This document shows positions 38,405 to 47,215 of a DNA stretch of 64,000 nucleotides, in pieces. Position 1 is the first letter of the stretch; the number at the start of each line of letters is the position of its first letter. The notes under the pieces are model-generated. The model was not told where the DNA came from. It was given only the letters and a program-made list of their open reading frames with translations, and ran no database searches. Source of the stretch: Cognatiyoonia sediminum (GTDB lineage Bacteria > Pseudomonadota > Alphaproteobacteria > Rhodobacterales > Rhodobacteraceae); contig NZ_FQXB01000003.1 in the NCBI RefSeq assembly GCF_900129845.1, forward strand, positions 124,001 through 188,000. The letters are read 5' to 3'. A program made the position numbers and the translations under genes.

Positions 38405-38757
38405 CGGAACCTCCAAGTGACTTCAACTGCCGTAACTGCAAAATCTGAAAAAACAAAGCGTTTTCATATACCTATGCGGTGTCATCGGGTTTGCGCGTGG
38501 ATTGTCCAAGCGTGTCCAAGCAGGCTGTATCCTCGCGCGCACGCGCGCGCAGAGACCTGTAGAGTCTGCTGAAACAAATGGTTTCAGCGATTCGCGGGAA
38601 TGGCGGGTTTGCAGGGTTTTTCTCAGACGCAAAAACTAAACATAAGGGCGCTTATCAGGCCGGAACCATCCAATGACAGAAATGAGCGGGAAGCAGACAT
38701 CGCATTGATACGCCTGCGTTCGTTACAAACTGCAATTTGAAAATGGTCGAATGTTCT
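38405..38757. other. Gap upstream of the integrase stub
   Basis: 353 bases with no gene. It contains an alternating C-G/A-C tract (38534-38550) and AT-rich flanks. I looked for a tRNA or a direct repeat that could be the attachment site and found none. Confidence 0.5.
38534..38550. repeat. Alternating purine-pyrimidine CG tract
   Basis: CGCGCGCACGCGCGCGC, a 17-base run of alternating pyrimidine and purine, capable in principle of forming Z-DNA. Its location next to a decayed integrase is notable but no role is implied. Confidence 0.6.
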
Positions 38758-39345
38758 TCAGTGCTTCGCCAAAAGCGCCGCCTCAGAAAGTCTCTTGATC
38801 TGGTTTTCATATTCTACCTGCGACCAGCCACATTCGCGTACCAAGCGCTCCCAGTTTTCGACTGACAAGAGCGTCCACAGTAGATCTGTTGCAACTTCAA
38901 TGTTTAGATCAGGTCTCAGCATCTTATCTGCTGCCAAAGCTGCGACTGCTGCTGCACACCCGTGCCTGACAGCTTGCATCCGGTCGTCCCATGCCGCCGC
39001 TGCCTCAGCATCACTGTCGCGCATACTTCGCAGGGCAACCGAAAGGCCGTGGATTTCGGGAATGTAGCCGCCCCATGCACCGATAAAGGACGCTAACCGG
39101 TCACGTCCGGAAGTTGCTGCTCTGCTATCGGCAAGTCGCGCGTCCACGTTCTTCACAGAATCGATATGTCTAGTCGTGGCAATCAGAAGCTCTGCGCGCG
39201 TGGGGAAGTGCAGGTAGAGCGCTTGTCGGCTGATGCCAACTTCTTTGGCAATATCTGACATGCGAACTTTTTTATCCCCGGATTCCAATAGGTTCCAGGT
39301 GCAATCGAGGATGCGGGTGCGGGTATCGGATGAATCTCTTGACAT
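38758..39345 (-). CDS. TetR family transcriptional regulator
   Basis: 195 residues. The N-terminal helix-turn-helix is RMSDIAKEVGISRQALYLHF, typical of TetR. The C-terminal ligand domain is generic. It is divergent from an NAD(P)-binding protein gene, and three palindromes lie in and before its start, so it probably represses itself and the 39434-40546 operon. Confidence 0.93.
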   Translation of the reverse strand: MSRDSSDTRTRILDCTWNLLESGDKKVRMSDIAKEVGISRQALYLHFPTRAELLIATTRHIDSVKNVDARLADSRAATSGRDRLASFIGAWGGYIPEIHGLSVALRSMRDSDAEAAAAWDDRMQAVRHGCAAAVAALAADKMLRPDLNIEVATDLLWTLLSVENWERLVRECGWSQVEYENQIKRLSEAALLAKH

Positions 39346-39354
39346 GATGTCAAG
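39338..39354. promoter_or_regulatory. TetR operator-like palindrome 1
   Basis: CTTGACATGATGTCAAG, a perfect 17-base palindrome overlapping the tetR start codon (39343-39345). It shares its half-site TTGACA with two further sites just upstream. Confidence 0.7.
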
Positions 39355-39364
39355 GTAGCGCTTA

Positions 39365-39379
39365 TTGACACCGTGTCAA
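39365..39379. promoter_or_regulatory. TetR operator-like palindrome 2
   Basis: TTGACACCGTGTCAA, a perfect 15-base palindrome in the tetR/39434 intergenic region, with the same half-site as palindrome 1. Confidence 0.7.
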
Positions 39380-39396
39380 CTTTACATCGTGTCAAG
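39380..39396. promoter_or_regulatory. TetR operator-like site 3, imperfect
   Basis: CTTTACATCGTGTCAAG, matching palindromes 1 and 2 with few changes and directly abutting palindrome 2. Confidence 0.5.
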
Positions 39397-39433
39397 TAAC
39401 TGACTCGGTATCAACCTCGAAAGGAGTACAACA

Positions 39434-40063
39434 ATGAAAGTTATCGTATTTGGCGCCACAGGGACTGTTGGACGTCTCGCTGTCGAAAACTTATTGAAAG
39501 CTGGACACACCGTCACAGCCTTCGCCCGTTCGCCTCAGAACCTGAACTTAAATGACCCCAAACTGCGCCTCGTCGCTGGAGATGCGATGAAGCTCTCTGA
39601 CGTGACAGACGCCGTTGCGGGGCAGGAGGCAGTCGTCGTGACCCTTGGCGCTGGGATGTCGCGCAAGAGCAAGATTCGCTCGCAAGGCACAATGAACGTC
39701 ATCAAAGCCATGCAGACCCACGGGGTTCGCCGTCTGATTGCACAGTCCACTTTGGGTGCGCGCGATAGCTGGCCCACGTTGAACTTTTGGTGGAAGCGCG
39801 TGATGTTTGGGGCGCTTCTCGCCCCAGTGTTCCGCGATCACGAGTTGCAGGAACAGTTGGTCGAAGCAAGTGGTTTGGACTGGACCATCGTCCGCCCCGG
39901 CGCCTTCACGGATAAGGCCACCGAACGCGCGGTGATAGAGGATGTACCAAATACCGCCCGTGGTCTTGATTTGAAGATCGCCCGTAGCGAGTTAGCCCGT
40001 TTCCTGACGCGTCAATTGTCTGACCGCCAATATGTTGGCCGGGCCGTTGGCCTTTCGAGCTGA
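39434..40063 (+). CDS. NAD(P)H-binding protein, atypical short-chain dehydrogenase
   Basis: 209 residues. The Rossmann motif FGATGTVGRLAVENLL sits at the N terminus, and IAQSTLGARD and LDWTIVRPGAFTD are typical of the NAD(P)H-binding family related to biliverdin reductase B and NmrA. The reaction is unknown. Thirteen bases before the DUF1772 gene and divergent from tetR. Confidence 0.88.
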   Translation: MKVIVFGATGTVGRLAVENLLKAGHTVTAFARSPQNLNLNDPKLRLVAGDAMKLSDVTDAVAGQEAVVVTLGAGMSRKSKIRSQGTMNVIKAMQTHGVRRLIAQSTLGARDSWPTLNFWWKRVMFGALLAPVFRDHELQEQLVEASGLDWTIVRPGAFTDKATERAVIEDVPNTARGLDLKIARSELARFLTRQLSDRQYVGRAVGLSS

Positions 40064-40075
40064 GGAGCAAGGACC

Positions 40076-40546
40076 ATGGATTGGATATTGATGATCGCGG
40101 GTCTAGCCGCTGCGCTGGTAGCTGGAGTGTTTCTTAGCTTCTCTGACTTCATCATGCGGGGACTGATACAAGCCCCCGCATCTCAAGGGGCCGCGGGCAT
40201 GGTGGGGCTTAACCGAACAGTCTATCGATCAGTTTTTATGGTCCTGTTGCTTGGGCTGGTGCCGGTGTCTGGAGGCCTCGGTTTGTTCGCTCTTTGGCAG
40301 TTCGAAGGCGCGGCACCATTACTGACCTTGGTGGGGGCTGTTATCTACCTCATTGGTGTATTTGCAGTGACCGGTATGGGCAATGTTCCAATGAATAAGC
40401 GCCTGGATGCGATGGACGGCCAGCCGCGCGAAACCGCAGACTATTGGCCGCGCTATGCACAACGTTGGACACGGTTAAACCATGCAAGAACCTTCTCTTC
40501 GGGAATAGCGGCAGTTTGCTGGCTGGTTGCCGCACAGACAGTGTGA
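40076..40546 (+). CDS. DUF1772 (anthrone oxygenase-like) membrane protein
   Basis: 156 residues with four membrane helices. VFLSFSDFIMRGL and NVPMNKRLDAMD with WPRYAQRWTRLNHART are the DUF1772 hallmarks. Family members include anthrone oxygenases of fungal polyketide pathways, but most bacterial members are uncharacterised. Second gene of the TetR-controlled pair. Confidence 0.87.
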   Translation: MDWILMIAGLAAALVAGVFLSFSDFIMRGLIQAPASQGAAGMVGLNRTVYRSVFMVLLLGLVPVSGGLGLFALWQFEGAAPLLTLVGAVIYLIGVFAVTGMGNVPMNKRLDAMDGQPRETADYWPRYAQRWTRLNHARTFSSGIAAVCWLVAAQTV

Positions 40547-40736
40547 GGTCGCGTGGATGCAGGACACTTCCTATCGCGCTTGGCGGTTGCCAATACGGCG
40601 GCTTGATCCGCCTAGCCGAGCTCACCCACCCCCGCAAGATTTCGTAACATTTGCGAAATAGTTCTGAAAAACTCCTGTCGAAAACTCTTGTTGATTGGCG
40701 CTGCGCATGTTTGCATGGCGCCAACTGGGAGGAAAA

Positions 40737-42686
40737 ATGGGAAACACTTCGTCCGATTTGGTGACGATGCCGCAGCTGTTGGTGCGAAACGTTGCGCGCT
40801 ATGGGGATAAAGCGGCTTATCGGGAAAAAGAATTCGGGATTTGGCAATCGTGGACCTGGGCGGAAGCCTCTGACGAGATCCATCAGATTGCGCGGGGCTT
40901 TGTAGCGCTTGGCCTGAAAGAAGGGGACAGTGTTGCGATCATTGGGCGCAACCGGCCCGTTCTATACTGGTCGATGATTGCGGCTCAGATGTGCGGGGCC
41001 ACGCCGGTGCCGCTCTATCAAGACGCGGTCGCGGAAGAGATGGCCTATGTGTTGGACCACTGTGGCGCTCGGATCGTGATCGCGGCAGATCAGGAGCAGG
41101 TCGACAAAACCATCGAAGTGCAGGAGACCGTCAAGGGCATTGAGCAGGTAGTTTATGTGGACGGGCGCGGCCTGCGGAAATACGACCACAGTACGATGCA
41201 TTCGATGGATGATCTCAAGGCCATGGGTAAGCCTGAGCATCAGGCGGAGCTAGACGCTCGTGCGTCGCGTCAGAACGGTGATACAACTTGCGTGATCCTC
41301 TATACCTCTGGCACGACGGGGCGGCCGAAAGGTGTAGTGCTTTCCAACAGCAATATCATTGAGACGTCGAAGAATTCGTCCGACTTTGATCATCTGCGCG
41401 CGGATGATGATGTGTTGGCCTATCTGCCGATGGGGTGGGTCGGCGATTTTATCTTCTCTATTGGGCAGGCGATGTGGACGGGGTTCTGTGTGAACTGCCC
41501 AGAGAGCGGCGATACGCTGCATACGGACCTGCGCGAGATTGGGCCGACCTATTATTTCGCGCCGCCGCGGGTGTTTGAGACGCAGCTGACCAATGTGATG
41601 ATCCGGATGGAGGATTCCGGTCGCTTCAAGAAGTGGTTGTTCGATCACTACATGGCCCACGCCAAGAAAGTTGGACCTGCGATCTTGGATGGTGAGAGCG
41701 TCAGCCCTGGCGATCGGCTGAAGTACCGGCTTGGCAATCTTTTTGTCTATGGGCCGCTGAAGAACACCCTCGGGTTCAGCCGTGTGCGCGTTGGCTATAC
41801 CGCGGGGGAGGCGATTGGGCCGGAGATTTTTGATTTTTACCGCTCACTCGGGATCAACTTGAAACAGCTTTATGGGCAGACGGAGGCGTCTGTTTATATT
41901 ACTCAGCAGCCGGATGGAGAGGTGCGCGGCGATACCGTTGGTGTGCCGTCGCCGGGGGTGGAGTTGAAGATCGCGGACAGTGGCGAGGTGTTCTATCGCT
42001 CACCCGGGGTGTTTCAGGAATATTTCAAGAACGCTGATAGCACGGCTTCGACGAAGGACCCCGAGGGCTGGGTCGCGACGGGGGATGCGGGCTTTATCGA
42101 AGAAGGTTCTGGTCATTTGCGGATCATCGACCGTGCCAAGGATGTCGGCAAAATGGCGGATGGATCGCTCTTTGCGCCAAAGTATGTTGAGAACAAGCTG
42201 AAGTTCTTCCCCAACATCCTAGAGGCCGTTGTGTTCGGCAACGGGCGCGATCGCTGCACCGCGTTTTTGAACATCGACCTGACAGCGGTGGGCAATTGGG
42301 CGGAACGGAACAACATCGCCTATTCGTCCTATCAGGAACTGGCGGGGCATCCTCAGGTGATGGATACGCTGCAGGCCCATGTGGAAGAGGTGAATGCCTC
42401 GGTCGCAGAGGATCCTATGCTTGCGGGCTGTCAGGTGCATCGTTTTGTCGTCCTACACAAACAGCTTGATGCCGACGATGGGGAGCTGACGCGGACCCAG
42501 AAGGTGCGACGCAAGATCATCGAAGAGAAGTTCGAGGATCTGATCACGGCGCTTTATGACGGATCGGGGTCCGTCTTTACCGAAACCGAAGTGACCTATG
42601 AAGATGGGCGCAAGGGCAAGATTTCCGCAACCTTGGAGATCAGAGACGCGGCAGTAGTCGCGCCAATGGCGGTGGCTGCGGAATGA
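40737..42686 (+). CDS. Long-chain acyl-CoA synthetase-like AMP-dependent ligase
   Basis: 649 residues. ATP loop LYTSGTTGRPKGV; QLYGQTEASVYI; hinge VATGDAGFIEEGSGHLRIIDRAKD. The insertion-rich layout (LPMGWVGDFIFSIG) fits the FadD15-like long-chain group. The start at 40737 has GGGAGG 4 bases upstream. The stop overlaps the next gene by 4 bases. As the first gene of the operon that also encodes a LIV-type transporter and a second ligase, it probably activates the imported acid. Confidence 0.9.
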   Translation: MGNTSSDLVTMPQLLVRNVARYGDKAAYREKEFGIWQSWTWAEASDEIHQIARGFVALGLKEGDSVAIIGRNRPVLYWSMIAAQMCGATPVPLYQDAVAEEMAYVLDHCGARIVIAADQEQVDKTIEVQETVKGIEQVVYVDGRGLRKYDHSTMHSMDDLKAMGKPEHQAELDARASRQNGDTTCVILYTSGTTGRPKGVVLSNSNIIETSKNSSDFDHLRADDDVLAYLPMGWVGDFIFSIGQAMWTGFCVNCPESGDTLHTDLREIGPTYYFAPPRVFETQLTNVMIRMEDSGRFKKWLFDHYMAHAKKVGPAILDGESVSPGDRLKYRLGNLFVYGPLKNTLGFSRVRVGYTAGEAIGPEIFDFYRSLGINLKQLYGQTEASVYITQQPDGEVRGDTVGVPSPGVELKIADSGEVFYRSPGVFQEYFKNADSTASTKDPEGWVATGDAGFIEEGSGHLRIIDRAKDVGKMADGSLFAPKYVENKLKFFPNILEAVVFGNGRDRCTAFLNIDLTAVGNWAERNNIAYSSYQELAGHPQVMDTLQAHVEEVNASVAEDPMLAGCQVHRFVVLHKQLDADDGELTRTQKVRRKIIEEKFEDLITALYDGSGSVFTETEVTYEDGRKGKISATLEIRDAAVVAPMAVAAE

Positions 42687-43501
42687 AAGATACAGTGGAC
42701 AGCTACGTCACCGCAGACGGTCGCACGATTGGCGGCGTGATGATGGAGATGCGCAATATCACGCTGCGGTTTGGCGGGGTGAAGGCGATCTCTGACATCT
42801 CCTTTGATATTCGCGAAGGCGAAATCCGCGCGATCATTGGGCCGAATGGGGCGGGGAAATCCTCCATGCTCAATGTGATTTCGGGGTTCTATCATCCTCA
42901 GGAGGGTGAGGTTTGGTTCCGAGGAGCCAAGCGCCCGACGATGAAGCCTTATCAGGTGGCGCAACAGGGGATCGCGCGGACGTTCCAGAATATTGCGCTC
43001 TTCGAAGGGATGACGGTGCTCGATAACGTGATGACGGGCCGTCTGAACAAGATGAAGGTTGGCATGTTCGGGCAGGCGATCTGGAAAGGGGCGGCTGAGC
43101 GCGAAGAGGTTGAAAACCGAGAAGCGGTTGAGCGCGTTATCGACTTTCTTGAAATCCAAGCCATTCGGAAAACGCCGGTGGGCCGTTTGCCCTATGGGTT
43201 GAAAAAACGGGTGGAGCTGGCGCGGGCTTTGGCAGCGGAGCCGAAGCTGTTGTTGCTGGACGAACCCATGGCGGGGATGAACGTGGAAGAGAAAGAGGAC
43301 ATGAGCCGCTTTATCCTCGACGTGAATGACGAATTTGGCACCACGATTGCGTTGATTGAGCACGATATGGGCGTAGTGATGGATCTATCCGACCGTGTGG
43401 TCGTGATGGATTACGGCCGCAAGATCGGGGACGGCACACCGGATGAGGTGCGCAACAATCAGGATGTGATTGATGCGTATTTGGGGGTGAGCCATGACTA
43501 A
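42683..43501 (+). CDS. livG: Branched-chain amino acid-type ABC transporter ATPase (LivG)
   Basis: 272 residues. Walker A GPNGAGKSS, signature-like LPYGLKKRVELARAL, Walker B LLLLDEPMAGM. The N-terminal ~20 residues are an extra leader before the ABC domain. It pairs with LivF (47216) in a heteromeric ATPase. ATGA overlap with the ligase. Confidence 0.92.
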   Translation: MKDTVDSYVTADGRTIGGVMMEMRNITLRFGGVKAISDISFDIREGEIRAIIGPNGAGKSSMLNVISGFYHPQEGEVWFRGAKRPTMKPYQVAQQGIARTFQNIALFEGMTVLDNVMTGRLNKMKVGMFGQAIWKGAAEREEVENREAVERVIDFLEIQAIRKTPVGRLPYGLKKRVELARALAAEPKLLLLDEPMAGMNVEEKEDMSRFILDVNDEFGTTIALIEHDMGVVMDLSDRVVVMDYGRKIGDGTPDEVRNNQDVIDAYLGVSHD

Positions 43502-43512
43502 GGGGCAGAACC

Positions 43513-44508
43513 ATGTCAGCTGATTTTCTCTATGGCATAGAAGTTGTTATCAACGGGCTTATGGCTGGGGTGCTGTATGCGCTGGTGGCACTCGGGTTCG
43601 TGCTGATCTTCAAAGCTTCTGGCATTTTCAACTATGCGCAAGGGGTGATGGCCTTGTTCGCGGCGCTCACTCTTGTGGGCATCATGGAAGGGCAGGTGCC
43701 GTTCTCACATTTGATCAATGCGATCTTTGGGACTGACCTGCATTACTTTGGCTGGACTGTTCCGGCGCTCTTAGCCATCGCGGTAACGGTTGTGATCATG
43801 ATATTTTTCGCCTGGGCGGTGCAAAAATTCGTGTTCCGACATTTGGTCGGGCAAGAACCAATCATTTTGTTCATGGCGACCATCGGTTTGGCGTTTTTCC
43901 TTGAGGGCGTCGGGGATTTGATGTGGGGATCGGATATCCGCACCATCGGTTTGGGATTGCCACAGGGCGGGAGCCTTTGGATTGAAGAGGCGACGGCCAG
44001 CCTTGGCGGTGACGACTTCTATGGCTTCTTCCTTGATAAGTTGGATATTCTTGCCACGGCCGTGGCCGCAGTTTTGGTGGCCGCACTGGTCGCGTTTTCT
44101 CAATACACGAAACAGGGCCGCGCGATGCGCGCTGTTGCGGATGACCACCAAGCCGCGCTTTCGGTGGGTATCTCGCTCGATTTCATCTGGATCTTGGTCT
44201 GGTCCATCGCTGGTTTTGTGGCCTTGGTTGCAGGTGTCCTTTGGGGCGTGAAATCCGGCGTGCAATTCTCGCTGTCGCTCATTGCGTTGAAGGCTTTGCC
44301 GGTGCTGATGTTGGGCGGCTTTACGTCGATCCCCGGGGCCATCGTGGGTGGCTTGATTATCGGGGTTGGGGAGAAGCTGTTCGAATATCTCGTAGGACCG
44401 CTCGTTGGGGGCGCGACCGAGAATTGGTTCGCCTATGTGCTGGCTCTGATCTTCCTCGTGTTCCGACCGCAAGGGCTTTTCGGCGAAAAGATTATCGAGA
44501 GGGTTTAG
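43513..44508 (+). CDS. livH: ABC transporter permease (LivH)
   Basis: 331 residues with eight or more membrane helices. The LivH start GLMAGVLYALVALGFVLIFKASG and the EAA-like loop MRAVADDHQAALSVGI are present. It lies 11 bases after livG. Confidence 0.92.
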   Translation: MSADFLYGIEVVINGLMAGVLYALVALGFVLIFKASGIFNYAQGVMALFAALTLVGIMEGQVPFSHLINAIFGTDLHYFGWTVPALLAIAVTVVIMIFFAWAVQKFVFRHLVGQEPIILFMATIGLAFFLEGVGDLMWGSDIRTIGLGLPQGGSLWIEEATASLGGDDFYGFFLDKLDILATAVAAVLVAALVAFSQYTKQGRAMRAVADDHQAALSVGISLDFIWILVWSIAGFVALVAGVLWGVKSGVQFSLSLIALKALPVLMLGGFTSIPGAIVGGLIIGVGEKLFEYLVGPLVGGATENWFAYVLALIFLVFRPQGLFGEKIIERV

Positions 44509-44511
44509 GAT

Positions 44512-44709
44512 ATGCTCAGAGGAATTGGCAATTTGGTCGTGTTAATCTCGATCCTTCCGTTTTCGATTGCGGCGGCTGCTGGTGCAGATTGGCACGCCAA
44601 ATATCCGACAGATGATCCTGACCCACCTCGTGTTATGTTTGCGTTGGGTCTTATCGGTCCTGCGTTGCTTGTTTGTGGAATGTTCCTAAGAATGAAGGGG
44701 GCTTCTTAA
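44512..44709 (+). CDS. Small membrane protein between livH and livM
   Basis: 65 residues with two hydrophobic segments (ISILPFSIAAAAGA and ALGLIGPALLVCGMF), the first possibly a signal peptide. It starts 3 bases after livH, and its stop overlaps the livM start by one base (TAATG), so it is translated within the operon. No family recognised. It may be an accessory subunit of the transporter. Confidence 0.65.
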   Translation: MLRGIGNLVVLISILPFSIAAAAGADWHAKYPTDDPDPPRVMFALGLIGPALLVCGMFLRMKGAS

Positions 44710-45785
44710 TGCTGTATCGTGAGGCCGGTGACTTTAAGACGTCTTATGCGGCGGATAGCCAGACATTCCCCATTGCCTTTGACCGCTATCGCTATTGGGC
44801 CGTTTTGGCGGTGGCGTTCCTAGTCGTCCCATTCTTCGTCAATGACTATTGGGCGAACGCAATTCTAGTGCCGTTCCTGATCTACGCCATTGCAGCCATC
44901 GGGTTGAACATCCTGACGGGCTACTGTGGGCAGGTGTCTTTGGGCACGGGCGGATTTATGGCTGTGGGGGCTTTTGCCTGCTACAAGTTGATGACCGCTT
45001 TCCCAGATGTCTCGATTGTTATTCACCTGATACTCTCTGGCGTGATCACCGCGGCGGTGGGCGCGGCCTTTGGGCTGCCCAGCCTTCGGATCAAAGGGTT
45101 CTATCTGGCGGTGGCCACTTTGGCGGCGCAGTTCTTTCTTGTCTGGCTCTTTAACCGTGTGCCGTGGTTCTATAACTACTCTGCCTCCGGTCAGATCAAT
45201 GCGCCGGAACGGACTGTGTTCGGCGTGCCTGTGACAGGACCGAACACTGAAGCTTGGGCGCAATATTTGATCTGTCTGGTCTTTGTGACGGTCTGCGCGA
45301 TCATCGCACGCAACCTGACGCGCGGCACACAAGGCCGCACATGGATGTCGATCCGCGACATGGACATTGCGGCAGAGATTATTGGGGTGAACCCGTTGAA
45401 GGCGAAACTGACCGCCTTTGCCGTAAGCTCATTCTTTGTCGGCATCGCAGGCGCGCTGTTCTTTGCCGTCTACCTCGGCGCCGTTGAAGTGGGCGAGGTG
45501 TTCGGCATTCAGAAATCGTTCCTCGTACTATTCATGATCATCATCGGCGGCTTGGGGTCGATCTTTGGGTCCTTCGCAGGGGCTGCGTTCCTTGTGATCT
45601 TGCCTGTCGCGCTGAAACTCGTGGGCGTTGACCTGCTGGGTTGGCCAACCGACCTTGTGGCGCATTTGCAGTTGGTGATCATTGGTGCGTTGATCATGTT
45701 CTTCTTGATCAAGGAACCGCATGGCTTGGCCCAATGGTGGCGGGTCGCGAAGGAGAAATTAAGACTGTGGCCGTTCCCCTATTAG
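44709..45785 (+). CDS. livM: ABC transporter permease (LivM)
   Basis: 358 residues with about ten membrane helices. LNILTGYCGQVSLGTGGFMAVGA is the LivM hallmark, and the EAA-like loop SIRDMDIAAEIIGVN follows. The start is chosen from the coupled TAATG overlap; an in-frame upstream extension runs into the small gene. Confidence 0.92.
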   Translation: MLYREAGDFKTSYAADSQTFPIAFDRYRYWAVLAVAFLVVPFFVNDYWANAILVPFLIYAIAAIGLNILTGYCGQVSLGTGGFMAVGAFACYKLMTAFPDVSIVIHLILSGVITAAVGAAFGLPSLRIKGFYLAVATLAAQFFLVWLFNRVPWFYNYSASGQINAPERTVFGVPVTGPNTEAWAQYLICLVFVTVCAIIARNLTRGTQGRTWMSIRDMDIAAEIIGVNPLKAKLTAFAVSSFFVGIAGALFFAVYLGAVEVGEVFGIQKSFLVLFMIIIGGLGSIFGSFAGAAFLVILPVALKLVGVDLLGWPTDLVAHLQLVIIGALIMFFLIKEPHGLAQWWRVAKEKLRLWPFPY

Positions 45786-45857
45786 GGGCGGTCCAACGAT
45801 ACGACCGGGATGAACCCGGCTTTAATCAATCGGACGAACCAAGGGAGGAGAAACCCG

Positions 45858-47141
45858 ATGAAAATTAAAACTTTGGCCGCATTGGCCCTTTCCAGCGCAT
45901 TGGTTGCTGGCTCTGCCGCAGCGGATCTTGTGATCCCTGATCTGTCGTATCGGACGGGTCCGTATGCTGCGGGTGGCACGCCTGTGTCTGACGGCTATCA
46001 GGACTACTTCAACATGCTTAACGCTCGTGACGGCGGCGTCGGCGGTGTGCCTTTCCGCATTGTGGAATGTGAGACCGGCTATAACACCGAAAAAGGCGTT
46101 GAATGCTATGAGGCCACCAAAGGCGAAGGCGCGTTGATCTATCAACCGCTCTCCACCGGCATCACCTATCAGCTGATCCCCAAAGTGACAGCGGACAACA
46201 TCCCACTGCACACGATGGGCTATGGCCGGACGTCCGCTGCGAACGGTGAGATTTTCCGCAACGTATTCAACTATCCTGCGAACTACTGGGATGCCGCCTC
46301 TGTGGCTGTGAACTACCTGTTGGATGAGAACGGAGGATCGCTGGACGGCAAAACCATCGCGCTGGTCTATCACAACTCCGCATATGGCAAGGAGCCGATC
46401 CGCACATTGGAAGCGCTGTCCGAGATGCACGGGTTTGACTTCACACAGATCGCTGTAGACCACCCAGGTCAGGAACAGAAGTCACAGTGGCTGCAAATCC
46501 GTCGTGAACGCCCAGACTATGTTCTGATGTGGGGCTGGGGCGTGATGAACCAGGTTGCTGTTCAAGAAGCCGCGAACATTGGTTTCCCGATGGAGAACTT
46601 CATCGGCAACTGGTGGTCTGGTGCAGAGCATGACGTGACACCTGCTGGTATGGCAGCTGATGGCTATAAGTCGCTGAACATGAACCGCGTGGGTGATCTG
46701 GCAGTGTTTGATGACATCAAGACACTTGTTCACGATGCAGGCAACGCAGCGGGTGACGGATCGAACCTTGGTTCGGTGCTTTATACACGCGGCATGTATG
46801 CGGCGATGCTGGCAGCGGAAGCTGTGGCAAAAGCGCAGGAAATCCATGGCGTGGCAGAGATCACGCCAGCGATGATGCGTGACGGCATGGAAGCGCTGGA
46901 AATCACGGAAGAGCGGATGGCTGAACTGGGCATGGCGGGCGTTGGCCCTGCGTTCTCTGTCAGCTGTGCGGATCACGGCGGGTCCGGCCTTGGTATCGTT
47001 CAACAGTGGGATGCGGCAGCAGGAAACTGGGTTGCTCTGACCGACTACATCGCACCCGACGATAGCGTCACCGGTCCTCTGATCGCCGAAGATTCTGCTG
47101 CGTTTGCGGCTGAGAACGGCATCGAGCCTGGCTGCTCCTAG
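45858..47141 (+). CDS. livK: ABC transporter substrate-binding protein (LivK-like)
   Basis: 427 residues. The signal peptide is MKIKTLAALALSSALVAGSAAA, starting after a GGGAGGAG site. The mature protein has the periplasmic Leu/Ile/Val-binding fold, but the ligand segments differ from the amino acid binders, and the length is above the usual ~370. The ligand is therefore probably an organic acid. A terminator hairpin directly follows. Confidence 0.9.
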   Translation: MKIKTLAALALSSALVAGSAAADLVIPDLSYRTGPYAAGGTPVSDGYQDYFNMLNARDGGVGGVPFRIVECETGYNTEKGVECYEATKGEGALIYQPLSTGITYQLIPKVTADNIPLHTMGYGRTSAANGEIFRNVFNYPANYWDAASVAVNYLLDENGGSLDGKTIALVYHNSAYGKEPIRTLEALSEMHGFDFTQIAVDHPGQEQKSQWLQIRRERPDYVLMWGWGVMNQVAVQEAANIGFPMENFIGNWWSGAEHDVTPAGMAADGYKSLNMNRVGDLAVFDDIKTLVHDAGNAAGDGSNLGSVLYTRGMYAAMLAAEAVAKAQEIHGVAEITPAMMRDGMEALEITEERMAELGMAGVGPAFSVSCADHGGSGLGIVQQWDAAAGNWVALTDYIAPDDSVTGPLIAEDSAAFAAENGIEPGCS

Positions 47142-47149
47142 GAGCTTTG

Positions 47150-47180
47150 CGGGCGGCCCTATGCTGGGCCGCCCGTTTTT
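47150..47180 (+). terminator. Terminator or attenuator between livK and livF
   Basis: A 10-bp stem (CGGGCGGCCC and GGGCCGCCCG) with a TATGCT loop, followed by five T residues. It lies inside the operon, so partial read-through would make the upstream genes more abundant than livF and the second ligase, as is common after binding-protein genes. Confidence 0.8.
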
Positions 47181-47215
47181 GAGTTTATTGGCCAAGATGA
47201 TGAAGAGCGAATTCA

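Noticed and set aside
38405-38757. tRNA gene serving as integrase attachment site
   Set aside because: No cloverleaf or conserved T-loop could be built here.
42596-43363. Antisense frame of 255 residues across livG
   Set aside because: His/Arg/Pro-rich shadow of the GC-rich livG codons; no family features.
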